From Pseudomonadota bacterium (lineage in GTDB: Bacteria > Pseudomonadota > Gammaproteobacteria > Burkholderiales > Gallionellaceae), in assembly GCA_021783995.1 (NCBI GenBank), contig JAJXTH010000017.1, forward strand, positions 1 to 48,703: a stretch of DNA of 48,703 nt, in the 5' to 3' direction. The position numbers were made by a program, and so were the translations under genes. Positions 35,467 to 48,581 of the stretch are shown piece by piece (position 1 is the stretch's first letter; every line of letters begins with the position of its first letter). Under the pieces are notes generated by a model, which saw only the letters and a list, made by a program, of their open reading frames with translations, ran no database searches and was not told the origin of the DNA.

Positions 35467-36288
35467 ATGGATCAATTACAGCATATCATCGAAACCGCTT
35501 TTGAACGCCGCGCAGAGATCACTCCTCGCAATGCGGATGCGCAGTTGAAGGAAGCGGTCAACACCGTGATCACTCAGCTTGACCAGGGCAAGCTGCGCGT
35601 TGCGGAAAAAATCGATGGCGACTGGGTGACGCATCAGTGGCTCAAGAAGGCGGTACTGCTTTCCTTCCGTCTCGAAGACAACGCCTTCATCAAGGGCGGC
35701 TTTACCAATTACTACGACAAGGTTCCCTCGAAATTCGCCGACTACAACAGCCGGGATTTCCGCGAAGGCGGATTCCGCGTGGTGCCTCCAGCCGCCGCGC
35801 GCAGGGGCGCATACATCGCGAAGAACGTGGTTCTTATGCCCTCCTACGTCAACATCGGCGCCTATGTGGATGAAGGCACGATGGTTGACACATGGGCGAC
35901 GGTAGGTTCCTGCGCACAGATAGGCAAGAACGTGCACCTGTCTGGCGGCGTGGGCATCGGCGGTGTTTTGGAGCCCGTGCAGGCCAACCCGACCATCATA
36001 GGCGACAACTGCTTCGTCGGCGCCAGATCCGAAATCGTCGAAGGCGTGATCCTGGAAGACAATGTGGTCGTTTCGATGGGCGTTTTCATCGGCCAGAGCA
36101 CCAAGATATACGATCGTGAAACAGGCACTGTGACCTACGGAAGGGTGCCCGCCGGATCGGTCGTGGTGAGCGGCAGCCTGCCTTCCCAAGATGGCAAGTA
36201 CAGCCTGTATTGCGCCGTCATTGTAAAGAAGGTGGACGCCAAGACCCTATCCAAGGTCGGCATCAACGAACTGCTAAGAGGAATTTAA
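35467..36288 (+). CDS. dapD: DapD, tetrahydrodipicolinate N-succinyltransferase
   Basis: Transfers succinyl from succinyl-CoA to tetrahydrodipicolinate, the step before DapC. The 273-residue protein has an N-terminal helical domain (about 1-100) and a left-handed beta-helix of hexapeptide repeats (about 105-240). Typical segments: [87 protein letters not shown] and [10 protein letters not shown] at the end. Length is exact for the family. It lies between dapC and pilU, flanked on both sides by related inverted-repeat elements. Confidence 0.97.
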   Translation: MDQLQHIIETAFERRAEITPRNADAQLKEAVNTVITQLDQGKLRVAEKIDGDWVTHQWLKKAVLLSFRLEDNAFIKGGFTNYYDKVPSKFADYNSRDFREGGFRVVPPAAARRGAYIAKNVVLMPSYVNIGAYVDEGTMVDTWATVGSCAQIGKNVHLSGGVGIGGVLEPVQANPTIIGDNCFVGARSEIVEGVILEDNVVVSMGVFIGQSTKIYDRETGTVTYGRVPAGSVVVSGSLPSQDGKYSLYCAVIVKKVDAKTLSKVGINELLRGI

Positions 36289-36304
36289 CAGATGTGTAGT
36301 ATGT

Positions 36305-36353
36305 AGCTGGTAGCAATACTCAATGACTCGCTACAAGCCACATGCTACCAGCT
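36305..36353. repeat. Inverted-repeat element between dapD and pilU
   Basis: AGCTGGTAGCA (36305-36315) and TGCTACCAGCT (36343-36353) are perfect 11-bp inverted repeats. The loop carries GCTACAAGCCAC (36330-36341), shared with the element before dapD. There is no T-run; it may work as a terminator or mRNA stabiliser, or be a dispersed intergenic repeat. Confidence 0.65.
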
Positions 36354-36379
36354 TATATGACTGACAACCGGAGGTAACC

Positions 36380-37548
36380 ATGCTCGTCACACCCTTGTTG
36401 AAACTGGCGGCCGAGAGGCAGGCTTCAGATCTGTTCTTTTCCGTAGGGGCGCCGGTCAACATCAAGATTGACGGCGTGACGAGCCCAGTCAATGCGCAGG
36501 TTCTGACTCCTGAAGTGAACAAGCGCATTGCCTACGAGATGATGAACTCCAAGCAGATACTCGAATTCGAGAACAGCATGGAGATCAATTTTTCCCACCG
36601 CGCCGATCAGCTTGGCAATTTCCGCGTCAACATCTTCCGCCAGCGCGGCGACATCGCAATGGTCATACGCTACATCAAGGGTGCGATCGGTGAAATCGGG
36701 GAGCTTCATCTGCCCGCCGTATTGAAGTCGCTGATCATGGAAAAGCGCGGGCTGGTTCTGGTGGTGGGTGCAACAGGTTCCGGAAAGTCTACAACGCTCG
36801 CTGCGATGATACAGCATCGCAATGCCACACAGACAGGGCATATATTGACCGTCGAAGATCCGATCGAATACATATTCAGGCACGAGAAGTCCATCGTGAA
36901 CCAGCGCGAGCTCGGCACGGATACCCTGAACTACGAGAATGCCTTGTCCTTCGGAATGCGCGAGGCGCCAGACGTGCTGATGATAGGCGAAGTCCGCGAC
37001 AGAGACACGCTGAAACACGCGCTGATCTTTGCGCAGACCGGCCACCTGTGCCTGACGACGCTGCATGCCAACAACAGCTATCACGCGTTGAACCGTATTG
37101 TGAACTTCTTCCCGTACGACTCCCGTCAAGGTGTACTGGCCGATCTTTCCATGTGCTTGAGAGCCGTGATTTCGCAGCGCCTGGTTCGCACAGTGCAGGG
37201 AAAACTCGTGCCTGCGGTGGAGATATTGCTCAACACCACGCTGATTGCAGATCTGATCAAGAATGACGAAATCGAGAAGATACACGAGGCGATGGACAAG
37301 AGCGTCTCCCCCGGCTCGCAGACTTTCGAGCAGGCGCTCTACAGGCTTTTCAAGTCCGGGAAGATCACCAAGGAAGAGGCAATGCGCAATGCGGATTCGG
37401 CAAGCAACCTATCCGCGCTGATCGATTTCTCCGAGCGCACCAACACCATGAGCGTCCCTGCATACACACCGCTGCCGGAAGCAACAAAGGCCGTGAAATC
37501 GAACTTCAACGACATCAAGATCGATCTCGATGCAATGGATGAATCCGA

Positions 37549-37552
<4 letters not shown>
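36380..37552 (+). CDS. pilU: PilU-type type IV pilus retraction ATPase
   Basis: A 390-residue hexameric ATPase of the PilT/PilU group, powering type IV pilus retraction at the inner membrane. It has the N-terminal PAS-like domain (ASDLFFSVGAPVNIKIDG) and Walker A VVGATGSGKSTTLAAMI. The Asp box follows (ILTVEDPIEYIF), then Walker B-like APDVLMIGEVRDRDTLKHAL and the His box TGHLCLTTLHANNSYHAL. The long acidic C-terminal tail (about 345-390) and SGKITKEEAMRNAD fit PilU rather than PilT. A strong GGAGGT ribosome site precedes the ATG. No pilT is adjacent; it sits among dap genes. Its TGA overlaps the ArsC/Spx-like gene. Confidence 0.92.
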
Positions 37553-39954
<2,402 letters not shown>

Positions 39955-39955
<1 letters not shown>

Positions 39956-40770
39956 TGCCGGTCGATCATTACGAAAACTTCCCGGTTGCATCCGTCCTGA
40001 TGCCCAAACGGCTGCGTAAACCTGTCGCCGCGATATACCACTTTGCAAGGTCCGCCGACGACATCGCCGACGAAGGCAGCCTTCCCGATCAGGAAAGACT
40101 GAAGAAGCTGGACGCATTCCGGGATGAACTAAGGATCATCGAAAATGGCGATGCGCCATCCCTCCCCCTTTTTCGCAATCTTGCCGAGGAAATCGGACAG
40201 CACAAGCTTCCACTTAAGCCATTTTACGACCTGCTCGACGCGTTCTCGCAGGATGTCGTGAAGAAACGGTATGACAATTTCGCAGATCTTCTCGAATACT
40301 GCAGACGCTCTGCCAATCCTGTGGGAAACCTGCTCCTGCATCTGTATGGAGAGGCGACGGAAGTGAACATCTCGTATTCCGATGCGATCTGCACCAGCCT
40401 TCAGTTGATCAATTTCTGGCAGGACGTCGAGAAGGACTATGCGATCGGCCGCATCTATATTCCGCTGGACGAAATGGTAAGTTTCGGTGTTTCTGAAGAC
40501 CAGCTCGCACAGGGAGATATCGACGAAAATTTCAGGAAGCTGTTGAAGTTCCAGACCGACCGTGCAAGGGAACTGATGCTAAAAGGTGCGCCCCTGGGGA
40601 GCATACTCAAGGGCCGCATAGGACTCGAGATGCGCATGATCATCGCAGGAGGCATGCGCATACTCGACAAGCTCGAAGCTGCCAGCTTCGACATGTACAA
40701 CCGCAGGCCCATGCTGCGCCCCTACGACTGGGTTATCATGCTTGCCAAATCGGCGCCCTTTTACTATTGA
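39955..40770 (+). CDS. hpnC: HpnC, hydroxysqualene synthase
   Basis: Converts presqualene diphosphate to hydroxysqualene in the three-step HpnCDE squalene route. The 271-residue helical prenyltransferase begins PVDHYENFPVASVLMPKRLR. The first aspartate-rich motif is FARSADDIADEG and the second QLINFWQDVEKDYAIGRIYIP. It has the HpnC-like C-terminus RRPMLRPYDWVIMLAKS. It is coupled to prmB upstream and followed by hpnD with a 4-nt gap. Squalene is made in the cytoplasm and goes to hopanoids; a squalene-hopene cyclase gene is not in this window. Confidence 0.94.
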
Positions 40771-40774
40771 AGCC

Positions 40775-41608
40775 ATGACACCAGACCAGTATTGCCAGGA
40801 AAAGGCGGCAGCCAGCGGATCGAGCTTCTATTACAGCTTCCTCTTCCTGCCACAGGAGAAGCGACGCGCGATCACTGCGCTCTATGCGTTCTGCCGCGAA
40901 GTGGATGACGTGGTGGACGAATGCAAGGACCCGAACGTCGCGCGCAGCACTCTCAACTGGTGGAGAGATCAAGTAGGGGAGATATACGACGGGAACCCCC
41001 AGCATCCCGTCGCAAGGGCACTTGTGCCTGTCGTTGCAAGATTCAATCTGGCCAAGGAACACCTGCTCGAGATCATAGATGGCATGGAGATGGACTTGGA
41101 CCAGCCGCGCTACCCGGACTTCAAATCACTGCAGCTATACTGCTACAGGGTCGCCTCCGTTGTCGGCCTTCTGTCGGTCGAGATCTTCGGCTACCAGGAC
41201 AGACAGACGCTGAAGTATGCGCACGACCTGGGCATCGCTTTCCAGCTCACTAACATCATCAGAGATGTAGGCGAAGACGCCAGGCGCAACCGTATCTATC
41301 TGCCGATGGACGAATTGCAGCAGTATAACGTCACCGCATCCGACATACTCAATTCGAAGGAGAGCGAAAACTTCCGGAAACTGATGGCCTTCCAGATAGA
41401 GCGTGCACAGCGCTACTACCAGCAGGCGCTCTCCCATCTGCCCAAGATTGACAGGAAGAGCCAGCGCACCGGCCTCATCATGGCTGCAATCTACCGCGCA
41501 ACTTTGGATGAGATCGCAGACAGCGGGTGTCATGTATTGAAGGAGCGCATCTCATTGACCCCGCTTCGCAAGCTATGGCTTGCCTGGACGACTTGGCTAA
41601 AGAACTGA
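40775..41608 (+). CDS. hpnD: HpnD, presqualene diphosphate synthase
   Basis: Joins two farnesyl diphosphates to presqualene diphosphate, the first committed squalene step. The 277-residue protein has SFLFLPQEKRRAITALYAFCREVDDVVDE with the first Asp-rich motif, the substrate region YCYRVASVVGLLSVEIFGY, and the second motif LTNIIRDVGEDARRNRIYLP. The ATG at 40775 is taken because family members start just before QYCQEKAAASGSSFYYS; no strong ribosome site exists. The gene overlaps hpnE by about 34 nt. Confidence 0.94.
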   Translation: MTPDQYCQEKAAASGSSFYYSFLFLPQEKRRAITALYAFCREVDDVVDECKDPNVARSTLNWWRDQVGEIYDGNPQHPVARALVPVVARFNLAKEHLLEIIDGMEMDLDQPRYPDFKSLQLYCYRVASVVGLLSVEIFGYQDRQTLKYAHDLGIAFQLTNIIRDVGEDARRNRIYLPMDELQQYNVTASDILNSKESENFRKLMAFQIERAQRYYQQALSHLPKIDRKSQRTGLIMAAIYRATLDEIADSGCHVLKERISLTPLRKLWLAWTTWLKN

Positions 41609-42891
41609 ACATCGCAGTCATAGGGGCAGGATATGCCGGAATGGCAGCGGCTGTCGCGCTCGTCGAGAAGGGTTTCCCGGTCACGCTTTTCGAAAGCGCA
41701 AAACAGCTCGGCGGACGGGCGCGCGGCGTAGCACATGAAGGGGCGCAACTCGACAACGGCCAGCACATATTGCTGGGTTGCTACAAGGAGACGCTCAGCC
41801 TCATCGAAAAGGTGGGCGGAAATATCGAACAGGATTTTTTACGTTTCCCCCTTCAGCTCGTCATGCACAAGCACTTCAGCCTGAAAGCTCCTCGTCTTCC
41901 CGCGCCTTATCACCTGTTGGCGGCACTTTTCAACACGCGCGGCCTGAGATGGACAGAGCGGCTATCCGCTGCCCGCTTCATGCTAAGGCTGCGCCAAATA
42001 AATTTCGAGCTGGACCAGGACCAGCCCGCCTCAGAATTGCTTGCGCTGCATCGGCAGGGCGTGGATCTGGTTCAAAAACTCTGGGAGCCACTTTGTATCG
42101 CGGCGCTGAATACGCCGCTGCAAATCGCATCGGCACAGGTTCTGCTCAATGTCCTGAAGGATGCGCTCCATCAGACACGAAGCGACAGCGACATGCTGAT
42201 ACCACGTATCGACCTCACCTCCCTGTTTCCGTCGCGCGCGGCAAGTCATGTGAAACAACACGGAGGCCACGTGCTGACTTCCTGCGGCGTGGAAAGCCTG
42301 CTGCCGCGCGAAGACGGTTTCGAAATCAGCACCCGACGCGGCAGCCTTTATTTCAGCCATGTCATCTGCGCCACGGCGCCTGCAGCAGCTGCAAAACTCC
42401 TGAAACCCATCGCCGAATTGAATTTGGTTGCGGAGGAAATCGCAGCCCTTCAGCACCAGCCAATCTATACGCTGTATCTGCAATATTCTGGGCATGTGAA
42501 ACTTCCACATGCAATGCTGGGACTCTACCAGCGATACAGCCAGTGGCTGTTCGACAAGGGACAGATCTCAGGCCAGCGAGGTCTTATCGCAAGTGTCATC
42601 AGCGCCCGCGGGATACACCAGCACCTGAGTCAGGAAGAACTGGCGCAGAAAGTGATCGCTGAACTTGCAGAGGAACTCTCCCTGAAAGAAAAGCCGCTGT
42701 GGTTCCGTGTAATCGCGGAGAAACGCGCAACCTTTTCCTGCACACCTGGCCTGCAGCGCCCCAATCAGCAAACACCACTGCCCGGACTATTGCTTGCGGG
42801 CGATTACACGAAGGGTGACTACCCCGCCACACTTGAGGGCGCCATACAGAGCGGATTGCGCTGTGCGAACCTGCTAGGTGCGCTCACCTGA
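41575..42891 (+). CDS. hpnE: HpnE, FAD-dependent hydroxysqualene dehydroxylase
   Basis: Reduces hydroxysqualene to squalene, completing HpnCDE. The roughly 438-residue amine-oxidase-like flavoprotein has the FAD site IAVIGAGYAGMAAAVALVEK and ESAKQLGGRARG near the N-terminus. QLDNGQHILLGCYKET follows, a mid-region WEPLCIAALNTPL is typical of squalene-associated desaturase-like proteins, and the C-terminal LLLAGDYTKGDYPATLEGAIQSG closes the FAD domain. The exact start is uncertain: ATG 41575 lies in hpnD and has no ribosome site, with an earlier ATG at 41527. It is followed 81 nt later by lysS. Confidence 0.92.
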   Translation: MACLDDLAKELNIAVIGAGYAGMAAAVALVEKGFPVTLFESAKQLGGRARGVAHEGAQLDNGQHILLGCYKETLSLIEKVGGNIEQDFLRFPLQLVMHKHFSLKAPRLPAPYHLLAALFNTRGLRWTERLSAARFMLRLRQINFELDQDQPASELLALHRQGVDLVQKLWEPLCIAALNTPLQIASAQVLLNVLKDALHQTRSDSDMLIPRIDLTSLFPSRAASHVKQHGGHVLTSCGVESLLPREDGFEISTRRGSLYFSHVICATAPAAAAKLLKPIAELNLVAEEIAALQHQPIYTLYLQYSGHVKLPHAMLGLYQRYSQWLFDKGQISGQRGLIASVISARGIHQHLSQEELAQKVIAELAEELSLKEKPLWFRVIAEKRATFSCTPGLQRPNQQTPLPGLLLAGDYTKGDYPATLEGAIQSGLRCANLLGALT

Positions 42892-42972
42892 GCATGGATA
42901 CACCGGCCAGCGGATTCCTGTATCCTGCGTTTTGTGACACAATTGCAGCCCTTTAAGAAATGCATAAGCGCC

Positions 42973-44484
42973 ATGACTACCGAGCACATTATTCCTCAGG
43001 ACGAAAACCAGATCATCGCAGAGCGACGCGGCAAGCTGGCTGCCATCCGCCAATCCGGCACAGCTTTTCCGAACGACTTCAAACGCACGCATTTGTCCTC
43101 CGTCTTGCATGCTGAACACGGTCATCTCTCGCACGATGAGCTGGAAGCCAGGCAGGTCACGGTTGCAGTCGCGGGACGCATGATGCTCAAAAGGGTGATG
43201 GGCAAGGCAAGTTTTGCCACGCTGCAGGACATGGGAGGCCGCATCCAGCTCTTCATCAGCAATGGCGACACGGGTGATGAGGCGCACAACGCATTCAAGC
43301 ACTACGACCTGGGCGACATTCTTGGCGCTGTCGGCGTGCTTTTCAGGACCAAGACAGGCGAGCTATCCATTCGCGTATCCGAAGTCAGACTGCTGACCAA
43401 AGCGCTACGCCCGTTACCTGAAAAATTTCATGGCCTATCCGACCAGGAACAGAAATACCGCCAGCGTTATCTGGATCTCATCACCAATGAGGATGCGCGC
43501 CGTGTGTTTGTCACGCGCACCAGGATCATACAGGCGATACGCGAGTTCTTCATCGGCCAGGGTTATCTGGAAGTCGAAACGCCGATGATGCATTCCATCC
43601 CGGGCGGAGCATCTGCAAAGCCATTCGAGACGCACCACAACGCGCTGGACATGCAGATGTTCCTGCGCATCGCGCCCGAGTTGTATCTGAAGCGGCTGGT
43701 CGTGGGCGGATTCGAGAAAGTGTTCGAAATCAACCGCAACTTTAGAAATGAAGGGCTTTCGACGCGCCACAACCCAGAATTCACGATGCTGGAATTCTAC
43801 GAGGCCTATCGGGACTACAAGTACCTGATGGATTTTACCGAGAATCTGTTGCGCGAAGTGACAACGAAGGTGCTGGGCACGACCGTCATCCGTTACCAGG
43901 GCAAGGATCTCGATCTTGCAAAGCCCTTCCACCGCCTGACCATGGTCGAAGCAATCCAGAAATATCACCCTCAGTTCAGCACGTCGCAACTCAATGACCG
44001 CGATTTTTTACTGGCCGAACTGCAGGACCTGAAAGCCAAATACAACCCCAAGGACGGCATAGGCGGGCTGCAGCTCTCACTTTTCGAGGAGCTATCTGAG
44101 GCGCTGCTGTTCGAGCCCACGTTCATCATCGACTATCCAGTCGAGGTCTCGCCGCTTGCAAGGAGCAGCGACGCAAATCCCGCGATTACCGAGCGCTTTG
44201 AACTGTTCGTGCTTGGACGCGAACTCGCCAACGGGTTTTCCGAATTGAACGACCCTGAAGACCAGGAGGCACGCTTCGATGCACAGGTTGCTGCAAAAGA
44301 GGCTGGCGACGAAGAGGCCATGTTCAAGGATGGCGATTATGTACGGGCGCTGGAGCACGGGCTTCCGCCGACTGCGGGAGAAGGCATCGGCATAGACCGC
44401 CTGATCATGATGCTGACTGACAGCGCAAGCATCAGGGACGTGATTTTGTTTCCGCAGATGCGGCCAGAAGCCGCGTCCCAGTGA
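42973..44484 (+). CDS. lysS: LysS, lysyl-tRNA synthetase (class II)
   Basis: Charges tRNA-Lys. The 503-residue protein has an N-terminal anticodon-binding OB domain ([23 protein letters not shown]) and a class II catalytic core. The core contains motif 1 around [27 protein letters not shown], motif 2 [23 protein letters not shown], and motif 3 [19 protein letters not shown] 42973 matches family starts; a GTG 39 nt earlier has no added conserved sequence. It is separated from hpnE by 81 nt with no clear terminator. Confidence 0.97.
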   Translation: MTTEHIIPQDENQIIAERRGKLAAIRQSGTAFPNDFKRTHLSSVLHAEHGHLSHDELEARQVTVAVAGRMMLKRVMGKASFATLQDMGGRIQLFISNGDTGDEAHNAFKHYDLGDILGAVGVLFRTKTGELSIRVSEVRLLTKALRPLPEKFHGLSDQEQKYRQRYLDLITNEDARRVFVTRTRIIQAIREFFIGQGYLEVETPMMHSIPGGASAKPFETHHNALDMQMFLRIAPELYLKRLVVGGFEKVFEINRNFRNEGLSTRHNPEFTMLEFYEAYRDYKYLMDFTENLLREVTTKVLGTTVIRYQGKDLDLAKPFHRLTMVEAIQKYHPQFSTSQLNDRDFLLAELQDLKAKYNPKDGIGGLQLSLFEELSEALLFEPTFIIDYPVEVSPLARSSDANPAITERFELFVLGRELANGFSELNDPEDQEARFDAQVAAKEAGDEEAMFKDGDYVRALEHGLPPTAGEGIGIDRLIMMLTDSASIRDVILFPQMRPEAASQ

Positions 44485-44548
44485 AAATTGCCGCTGACAA
44501 CAGTCAATAATCGGCCTATGATGCGCATATCTTCCTAAGGAGAAAAAA

Positions 44549-44740
44549 ATGAAAACCAACGAAGGCAGCATCGATCGCGCCTTGCGCATCATCGCAGGCA
44601 TCGCACTCATCGCGCTGGCCTACACCGGCGCGATAGGGAAATGGGGCTATATAGGCATCCTGCCCTTGCTGACTGGAATCATGGGCATCTGTCCCGCCTA
44701 TTCGATTTTCGGCATCAGCACCTGTCCGCTAAAAAAATGA
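44549..44740 (+). CDS. DUF2892-type small membrane protein
   Basis: A 63-residue protein beginning MKTNEGSIDRALRIIAGIALI, with two hydrophobic helices (about 12-28 and 33-55) and a Cys pair in GICPAYSIFGISTCPLKK. This is the DUF2892 (YgaP-tail-like) pattern, found alone or fused to rhodanese domains. The role is unknown; association with sulfur or metal handling is suggested by fusions in other genomes. A strong AAGGAG ribosome site precedes the ATG. It lies 68 nt upstream of copA. A short hairpin of inverted TGCGCG (44756-44761) and CGCGCA (44769-44774) is in that gap. Confidence 0.85.
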   Translation: MKTNEGSIDRALRIIAGIALIALAYTGAIGKWGYIGILPLLTGIMGICPAYSIFGISTCPLKK

Positions 44741-44808
44741 TCTGCATTGGCTGCCTGCGCGCATGAAACGCGCAAGCGGCCGTCCCTTGATATGCGCAGG
44801 ACCAGCGC

Positions 44809-46977
44809 GTGGAAGAATCCACCCAAATTGATCTGCAAGTCACAGGCATGCATTGTGCAGCTTGTGCGACTCGCCTTGAAAAGGCGCTGAATCAGCTTTC
44901 TGGCGTCAACGCTTCGGTGAGCATCGCAACCGAAAAGGCGCACATCGAATTCAATTCCAGGAAAATCACACCTGAAGATTTGATCAAAACTGTTCAGGGA
45001 ACGGGGTTTGATGCTCATCCGCTGCGCGACTTCGCTGCCGAAAAATTGGCGCGCGCCCATGCATTGCGCACAGAAAAGCTGCGCTTTTTCGTTTCTGTCC
45101 TGCTCACCGCCCCGTTGTTGGCCCAGATGCTGATGATGTTTGCAGGCATCCATTTCATGCTGCCCGCATGGCTGCAATTCCTGCTCGCCACACCTGTCCA
45201 GTTCTACATTGGAAAGCGATTTTACGAAGGCGCATTGAACAGCCTGAAAGGCGGAGCAGCGAACATGGATGTTCTAGTCGCTCTGGGCACTAGCGCTGCC
45301 TATTTCATGAGTTGCGCAAGCTGGCTGTTCAAATTGCATCAGCCGCTCTATTTTGAAGCGAGCGCTACGCTTATCACGCTGGTGCTTCTTGGCAAGTTGC
45401 TGGAAGCAAACGCTAAGAGCAAAACCTCGAGCGCGCTGGAAGCGCTCCTCAATCTGCAACCCAAAATGGCGCATGTCGAACGCGACGGTGCAATGCAGGA
45501 CATTTCGGTTGAACAAGTACGCGAGAATGACGTTTTCTGGGTGCGGCCCGGAGAAAACGTTCCGGTGGATGGCCGCATCATAGATGGAACCTCCAGTGTC
45601 GACGAATCAATGCTGACAGGAGAAAGCCTGCCGCAGAAGAAACAGCAGGATGACAAGGTATATGCCGCAACAAGCAATGGACGCGGACTGCTCAAATGCC
45701 GCGCGCTTGCGGTAGGCTCGCATACCCAGCTTGCACAAATCATACGACTGGTTGAGAAGGCGCAAGGATCGAAGGCAGCCATTCAGAAGCTCGCCGACAA
45801 AATATCGTCCATCTTCGTGCCTGCAGTGGTGAGTATAGCACTGGTCACATTTGTCGCATGGTGGGCGATGGGGGCAAGCATCAACTCGGCGCTCATCAAC
45901 GCAGTAGCCGTGCTGGTAATTTCGTGCCCCTGTGCGCTGGGGCTTGCCACGCCGACTGCACTGGTTGTATCCACCGGTCGAGCAGCCCAGTCCGGCATAC
46001 TGATCAGGGATGCGGAAGCGCTGGAGCGCACGCACAAGCTTTCAGTGCTGCTTCTGGACAAGACCGGAACGCTGACAACAGGAAAACCTGGTGTTACCGA
46101 TCTGCTACCTGCTTTGGGGATTAGCGATGCGGAATTGTTAAAAACGGCTGCCAGCCTTGCCCAAGGGTCGACTCACCCGCTGTCCAGGGCGCTGACAGAT
46201 CAAGCCGCGAAATTGCAAATCATGACATCTCCGGGAATAAATATTAATGAGTTAGGCGGGATGGGCCTGCAGGCTGACATTGATGGGCAGCCCTGCCTGC
46301 TCGGCTCACCCACTTTCGCTCGACAAAGCGACATCGCCATCGATGAACAAGAAATACTTCATCTGCAACAACAGGGCAAGTCCGTGGTCGTAGTTGCGCG
46401 CGGCGGAGCATTGCTTGGTTATGTCGCAGCTGCAGATCAGTTGCGTTCAAGCAGCCGTGCAGCCATTTCGGCGCTGGCAGGCATGAACATGCGTATTGTG
46501 ATGATCAGCGGAGACAACGAGGCCACCGCAAAGGCCATCGCAGGGCAGGCGGGCATCACGGAATATCGTGCAGAGATCATGCCGCAGGACAAGGCAGCGC
46601 TGGTGCAATCGTACAAGGCAGACGGACAATTGGTCGGAATGGTGGGCGATGGCATCAACGATGCGCCTGCGCTCGCGGCTGCCGATGTCGGCTTTGCGAT
46701 GAAGAGCGGCAGCGATATCGCAATCGAGGCTGCCGATATCACACTGATGCAAAACGACCTGATGAGTGTAGTGGATGCGATTTCCCTTTCGCGTAGCACC
46801 CTTGCGAAAATCCGCCAGAACCTGTTTTTTGCCTTTGGTTACAACGTCCTGGGCATACCGCTCGCCGCTCTTGGCATGTTGAATCCTGTCATCGCAGGCG
46901 CCACAATGGCGATGAGCTCGGTCTCGGTGGTGAGCAATGCGCTGCTTCTGAAGCGCTGGAAATCCCGCCTTCAATAA
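44809..46977 (+). CDS. copA: CopA-like copper-translocating P1B-ATPase
   Basis: Exports Cu(I) across the inner membrane using ATP. The 722-residue protein has one N-terminal heavy-metal domain with [15 protein letters not shown] (Cys pair near 16-19) and about eight membrane helices. It has actuator TGES in [11 protein letters not shown], the transport motif [14 protein letters not shown], phosphorylation site [12 protein letters not shown], the HP locus STHPLSRAL, and hinge [17 protein letters not shown]. The Cys-Pro-Cys and the later Tyr-Asn / Met-Ser residues ([26 protein letters not shown]) mark the Cu+ subgroup. The start is GTG 44809 with a weak ribosome site. Its stop is 1 nt from the convergent CYTH-CHAD gene. 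Confidence 0.95.
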   Translation: MEESTQIDLQVTGMHCAACATRLEKALNQLSGVNASVSIATEKAHIEFNSRKITPEDLIKTVQGTGFDAHPLRDFAAEKLARAHALRTEKLRFFVSVLLTAPLLAQMLMMFAGIHFMLPAWLQFLLATPVQFYIGKRFYEGALNSLKGGAANMDVLVALGTSAAYFMSCASWLFKLHQPLYFEASATLITLVLLGKLLEANAKSKTSSALEALLNLQPKMAHVERDGAMQDISVEQVRENDVFWVRPGENVPVDGRIIDGTSSVDESMLTGESLPQKKQQDDKVYAATSNGRGLLKCRALAVGSHTQLAQIIRLVEKAQGSKAAIQKLADKISSIFVPAVVSIALVTFVAWWAMGASINSALINAVAVLVISCPCALGLATPTALVVSTGRAAQSGILIRDAEALERTHKLSVLLLDKTGTLTTGKPGVTDLLPALGISDAELLKTAASLAQGSTHPLSRALTDQAAKLQIMTSPGININELGGMGLQADIDGQPCLLGSPTFARQSDIAIDEQEILHLQQQGKSVVVVARGGALLGYVAAADQLRSSSRAAISALAGMNMRIVMISGDNEATAKAIAGQAGITEYRAEIMPQDKAALVQSYKADGQLVGMVGDGINDAPALAAADVGFAMKSGSDIAIEAADITLMQNDLMSVVDAISLSRSTLAKIRQNLFFAFGYNVLGIPLAALGMLNPVIAGATMAMSSVSVVSNALLLKRWKSRLQ

Positions 46978-46978
46978 T

Positions 46979-48445
46979 TTATTTCCAGAAAACTGCCTGA
47001 CGATCAAATTTTTCAAGCTCTCTTTCCAGGATTTTCAGCTTTTCTGACAATTCGCCATCCAGACTGACTTTGAAAGAGGCTATGCTATTTACATGTCTGG
47101 GCAAGACCATCTCGTCGAGCAATCTCTTCGCGATATAGATATCGTGAAGCGAACCCAGCAATTCCTGGACGTTGCTCAATGCAGCAAGAAAGCTTTTGAC
47201 CTTGTGCTTGTCATACCATGCAGAAAAGAATTCTGCGCTGTATCGCAGCTTCTTGGCCTGTATGCGAAGCGCATGCAACTGGCTTGCCTCCCTGTTAGCA
47301 GATCTAATATGCAGATAGCGCTTGTGCAATTGACGCAAATGCCTGTTCGCAAACTCATTCACCTTCGTCTCGCACTGTTTAACATGCCGCCTTCCGTCAC
47401 CGGTCATCCAAATCGCAAACTTCAACAGCAGACGCTGAATCTCAAAGAATTGAATTCTGGCATAAAGCTCTCTGCGTTGCTCGAGGGCACATGCAGCAAT
47501 CGCACGTTTGCCTAATTTTTCTGGCAGCAACGCAAGTGTCTGCGTGGCAAACACATCCCACTCCCTTGCCTGTCCGAGATTTTTTCCAAGCATAGAAAGT
47601 ACATTACAAAGCTCTTCCGATTCAGAATCGGCATGCATTTTTTTACTGATGCGCATCAGGACGCGCAAGCGGCGAAGCGCAACACGCATCTGATGTAGAT
47701 ATTCCGGATCAACTCCAAGAATCGCGCCTTGAAGGTTTTCCTGAAGGTGCCTCAAACAGGACCAAATGAATGTATCAAGACTGTCAGTGAGCGAATCAGA
47801 TTGAGCCAGCTTGGGGAATTCGGCTCTGACCGGCTGTAAAACAAAATCCGTCAAAAGTCGGAAACCCTTTTCCGCCTTGCTGACCGACTCAAGTTCCAAA
47901 GGCGCAATATCCAGCAACGTCAATGCAAGTTCGAATAATTGCCTAGGCTCGCCCGATTTGAGTTCCATTTCCACTTCGCATATGGGCTCGGCACATTGAT
48001 CGGTTTTGATTTCACCACGGTCAATGCACACTTCGATGCGTGCACCCTGCCAATCGATAAGAAAGCTCGTGCGGTTAAAATCGGTAGTGAATACCGGATT
48101 TAGTTTTTCCCGCAAGTGTGTCGGGAAATCCTCTTCGGTCAAAGCCTCCTTGAATAGCGAGAATTCGATTCTCGCATCTGGGACCTGGAATTCCCATTCA
48201 TCGCGCTGATGCAATCCTGCTCTGACATCTCCCCCGCCTTTCAATGTCTGGAACCACTTTCCGCCAACGCGGCGCAGCCTTAACGCCATGTTGCGCTGAT
48301 TCAGATCAAGTTCAGGCGTGTCGAAATAGACATTGTGCAAACGGCGTGTCACAGACTTACTGATCTGATGCTTCCTAAATTGCCGTTTTAGTCTTGCGAT
48401 CTGTTCAACTGTCACACGCAATTTAAGTTCGGATTCGATGGCCAT
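46979..48445 (-). CDS. CYTH-CHAD domain protein
   Basis: A 488-residue protein with an N-terminal CYTH (triphosphate tunnel) domain at about 1-200. Its ExExK motif lies in IESELKLRV, and tunnel residues follow in MALRLRRVGGKWFQTLKGGG and HQRDEWEF. A C-terminal CHAD domain (about 230-485) has HQMRVALRRLRVLMR and HALRIQAKKLRYSAEFF. CYTH domains hydrolyse inorganic or organic triphosphates and CHAD domains bind polyphosphate, so the fusion suggests polyphosphate-related chemistry. ATG 48445 is used; ATG 48454 is an alternative. It begins about 90 nt past the rRNA operon terminator, with a possible -10 TATACT at 48498-48503 (minus). Confidence 0.93.
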   Translation of the reverse strand: MAIESELKLRVTVEQIARLKRQFRKHQISKSVTRRLHNVYFDTPELDLNQRNMALRLRRVGGKWFQTLKGGGDVRAGLHQRDEWEFQVPDARIEFSLFKEALTEEDFPTHLREKLNPVFTTDFNRTSFLIDWQGARIEVCIDRGEIKTDQCAEPICEVEMELKSGEPRQLFELALTLLDIAPLELESVSKAEKGFRLLTDFVLQPVRAEFPKLAQSDSLTDSLDTFIWSCLRHLQENLQGAILGVDPEYLHQMRVALRRLRVLMRISKKMHADSESEELCNVLSMLGKNLGQAREWDVFATQTLALLPEKLGKRAIAACALEQRRELYARIQFFEIQRLLLKFAIWMTGDGRRHVKQCETKVNEFANRHLRQLHKRYLHIRSANREASQLHALRIQAKKLRYSAEFFSAWYDKHKVKSFLAALSNVQELLGSLHDIYIAKRLLDEMVLPRHVNSIASFKVSLDGELSEKLKILERELEKFDRQAVFWK

Positions 48446-48536
48446 GAGTTTGCCCATAGAGATTATCGATGACAAAATTATGAAACGGATTTGCAGCAGT
48501 ATACAGACATCCCGATCTTTGCATTCGACACAAAAA

Positions 48537-48572
48537 ACAAAAAGCCCCAGGTTTTCACCTAGGGCTTTTTGT
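48537..48572 (-). terminator. Rho-independent terminator of the rRNA operon
   Basis: Arms 48539-48552 and 48557-48570 pair at 13 of 14 positions with a 4-nt loop (minus strand GAAA). The minus-strand stem contains GCCC...GGGC and ends in a T-rich tract. It lies about 10 nt past the 3' end of 5S rRNA, the standard place for an rrn terminator. Confidence 0.85.
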
Positions 48573-48581
48573 TAGTAAGGA

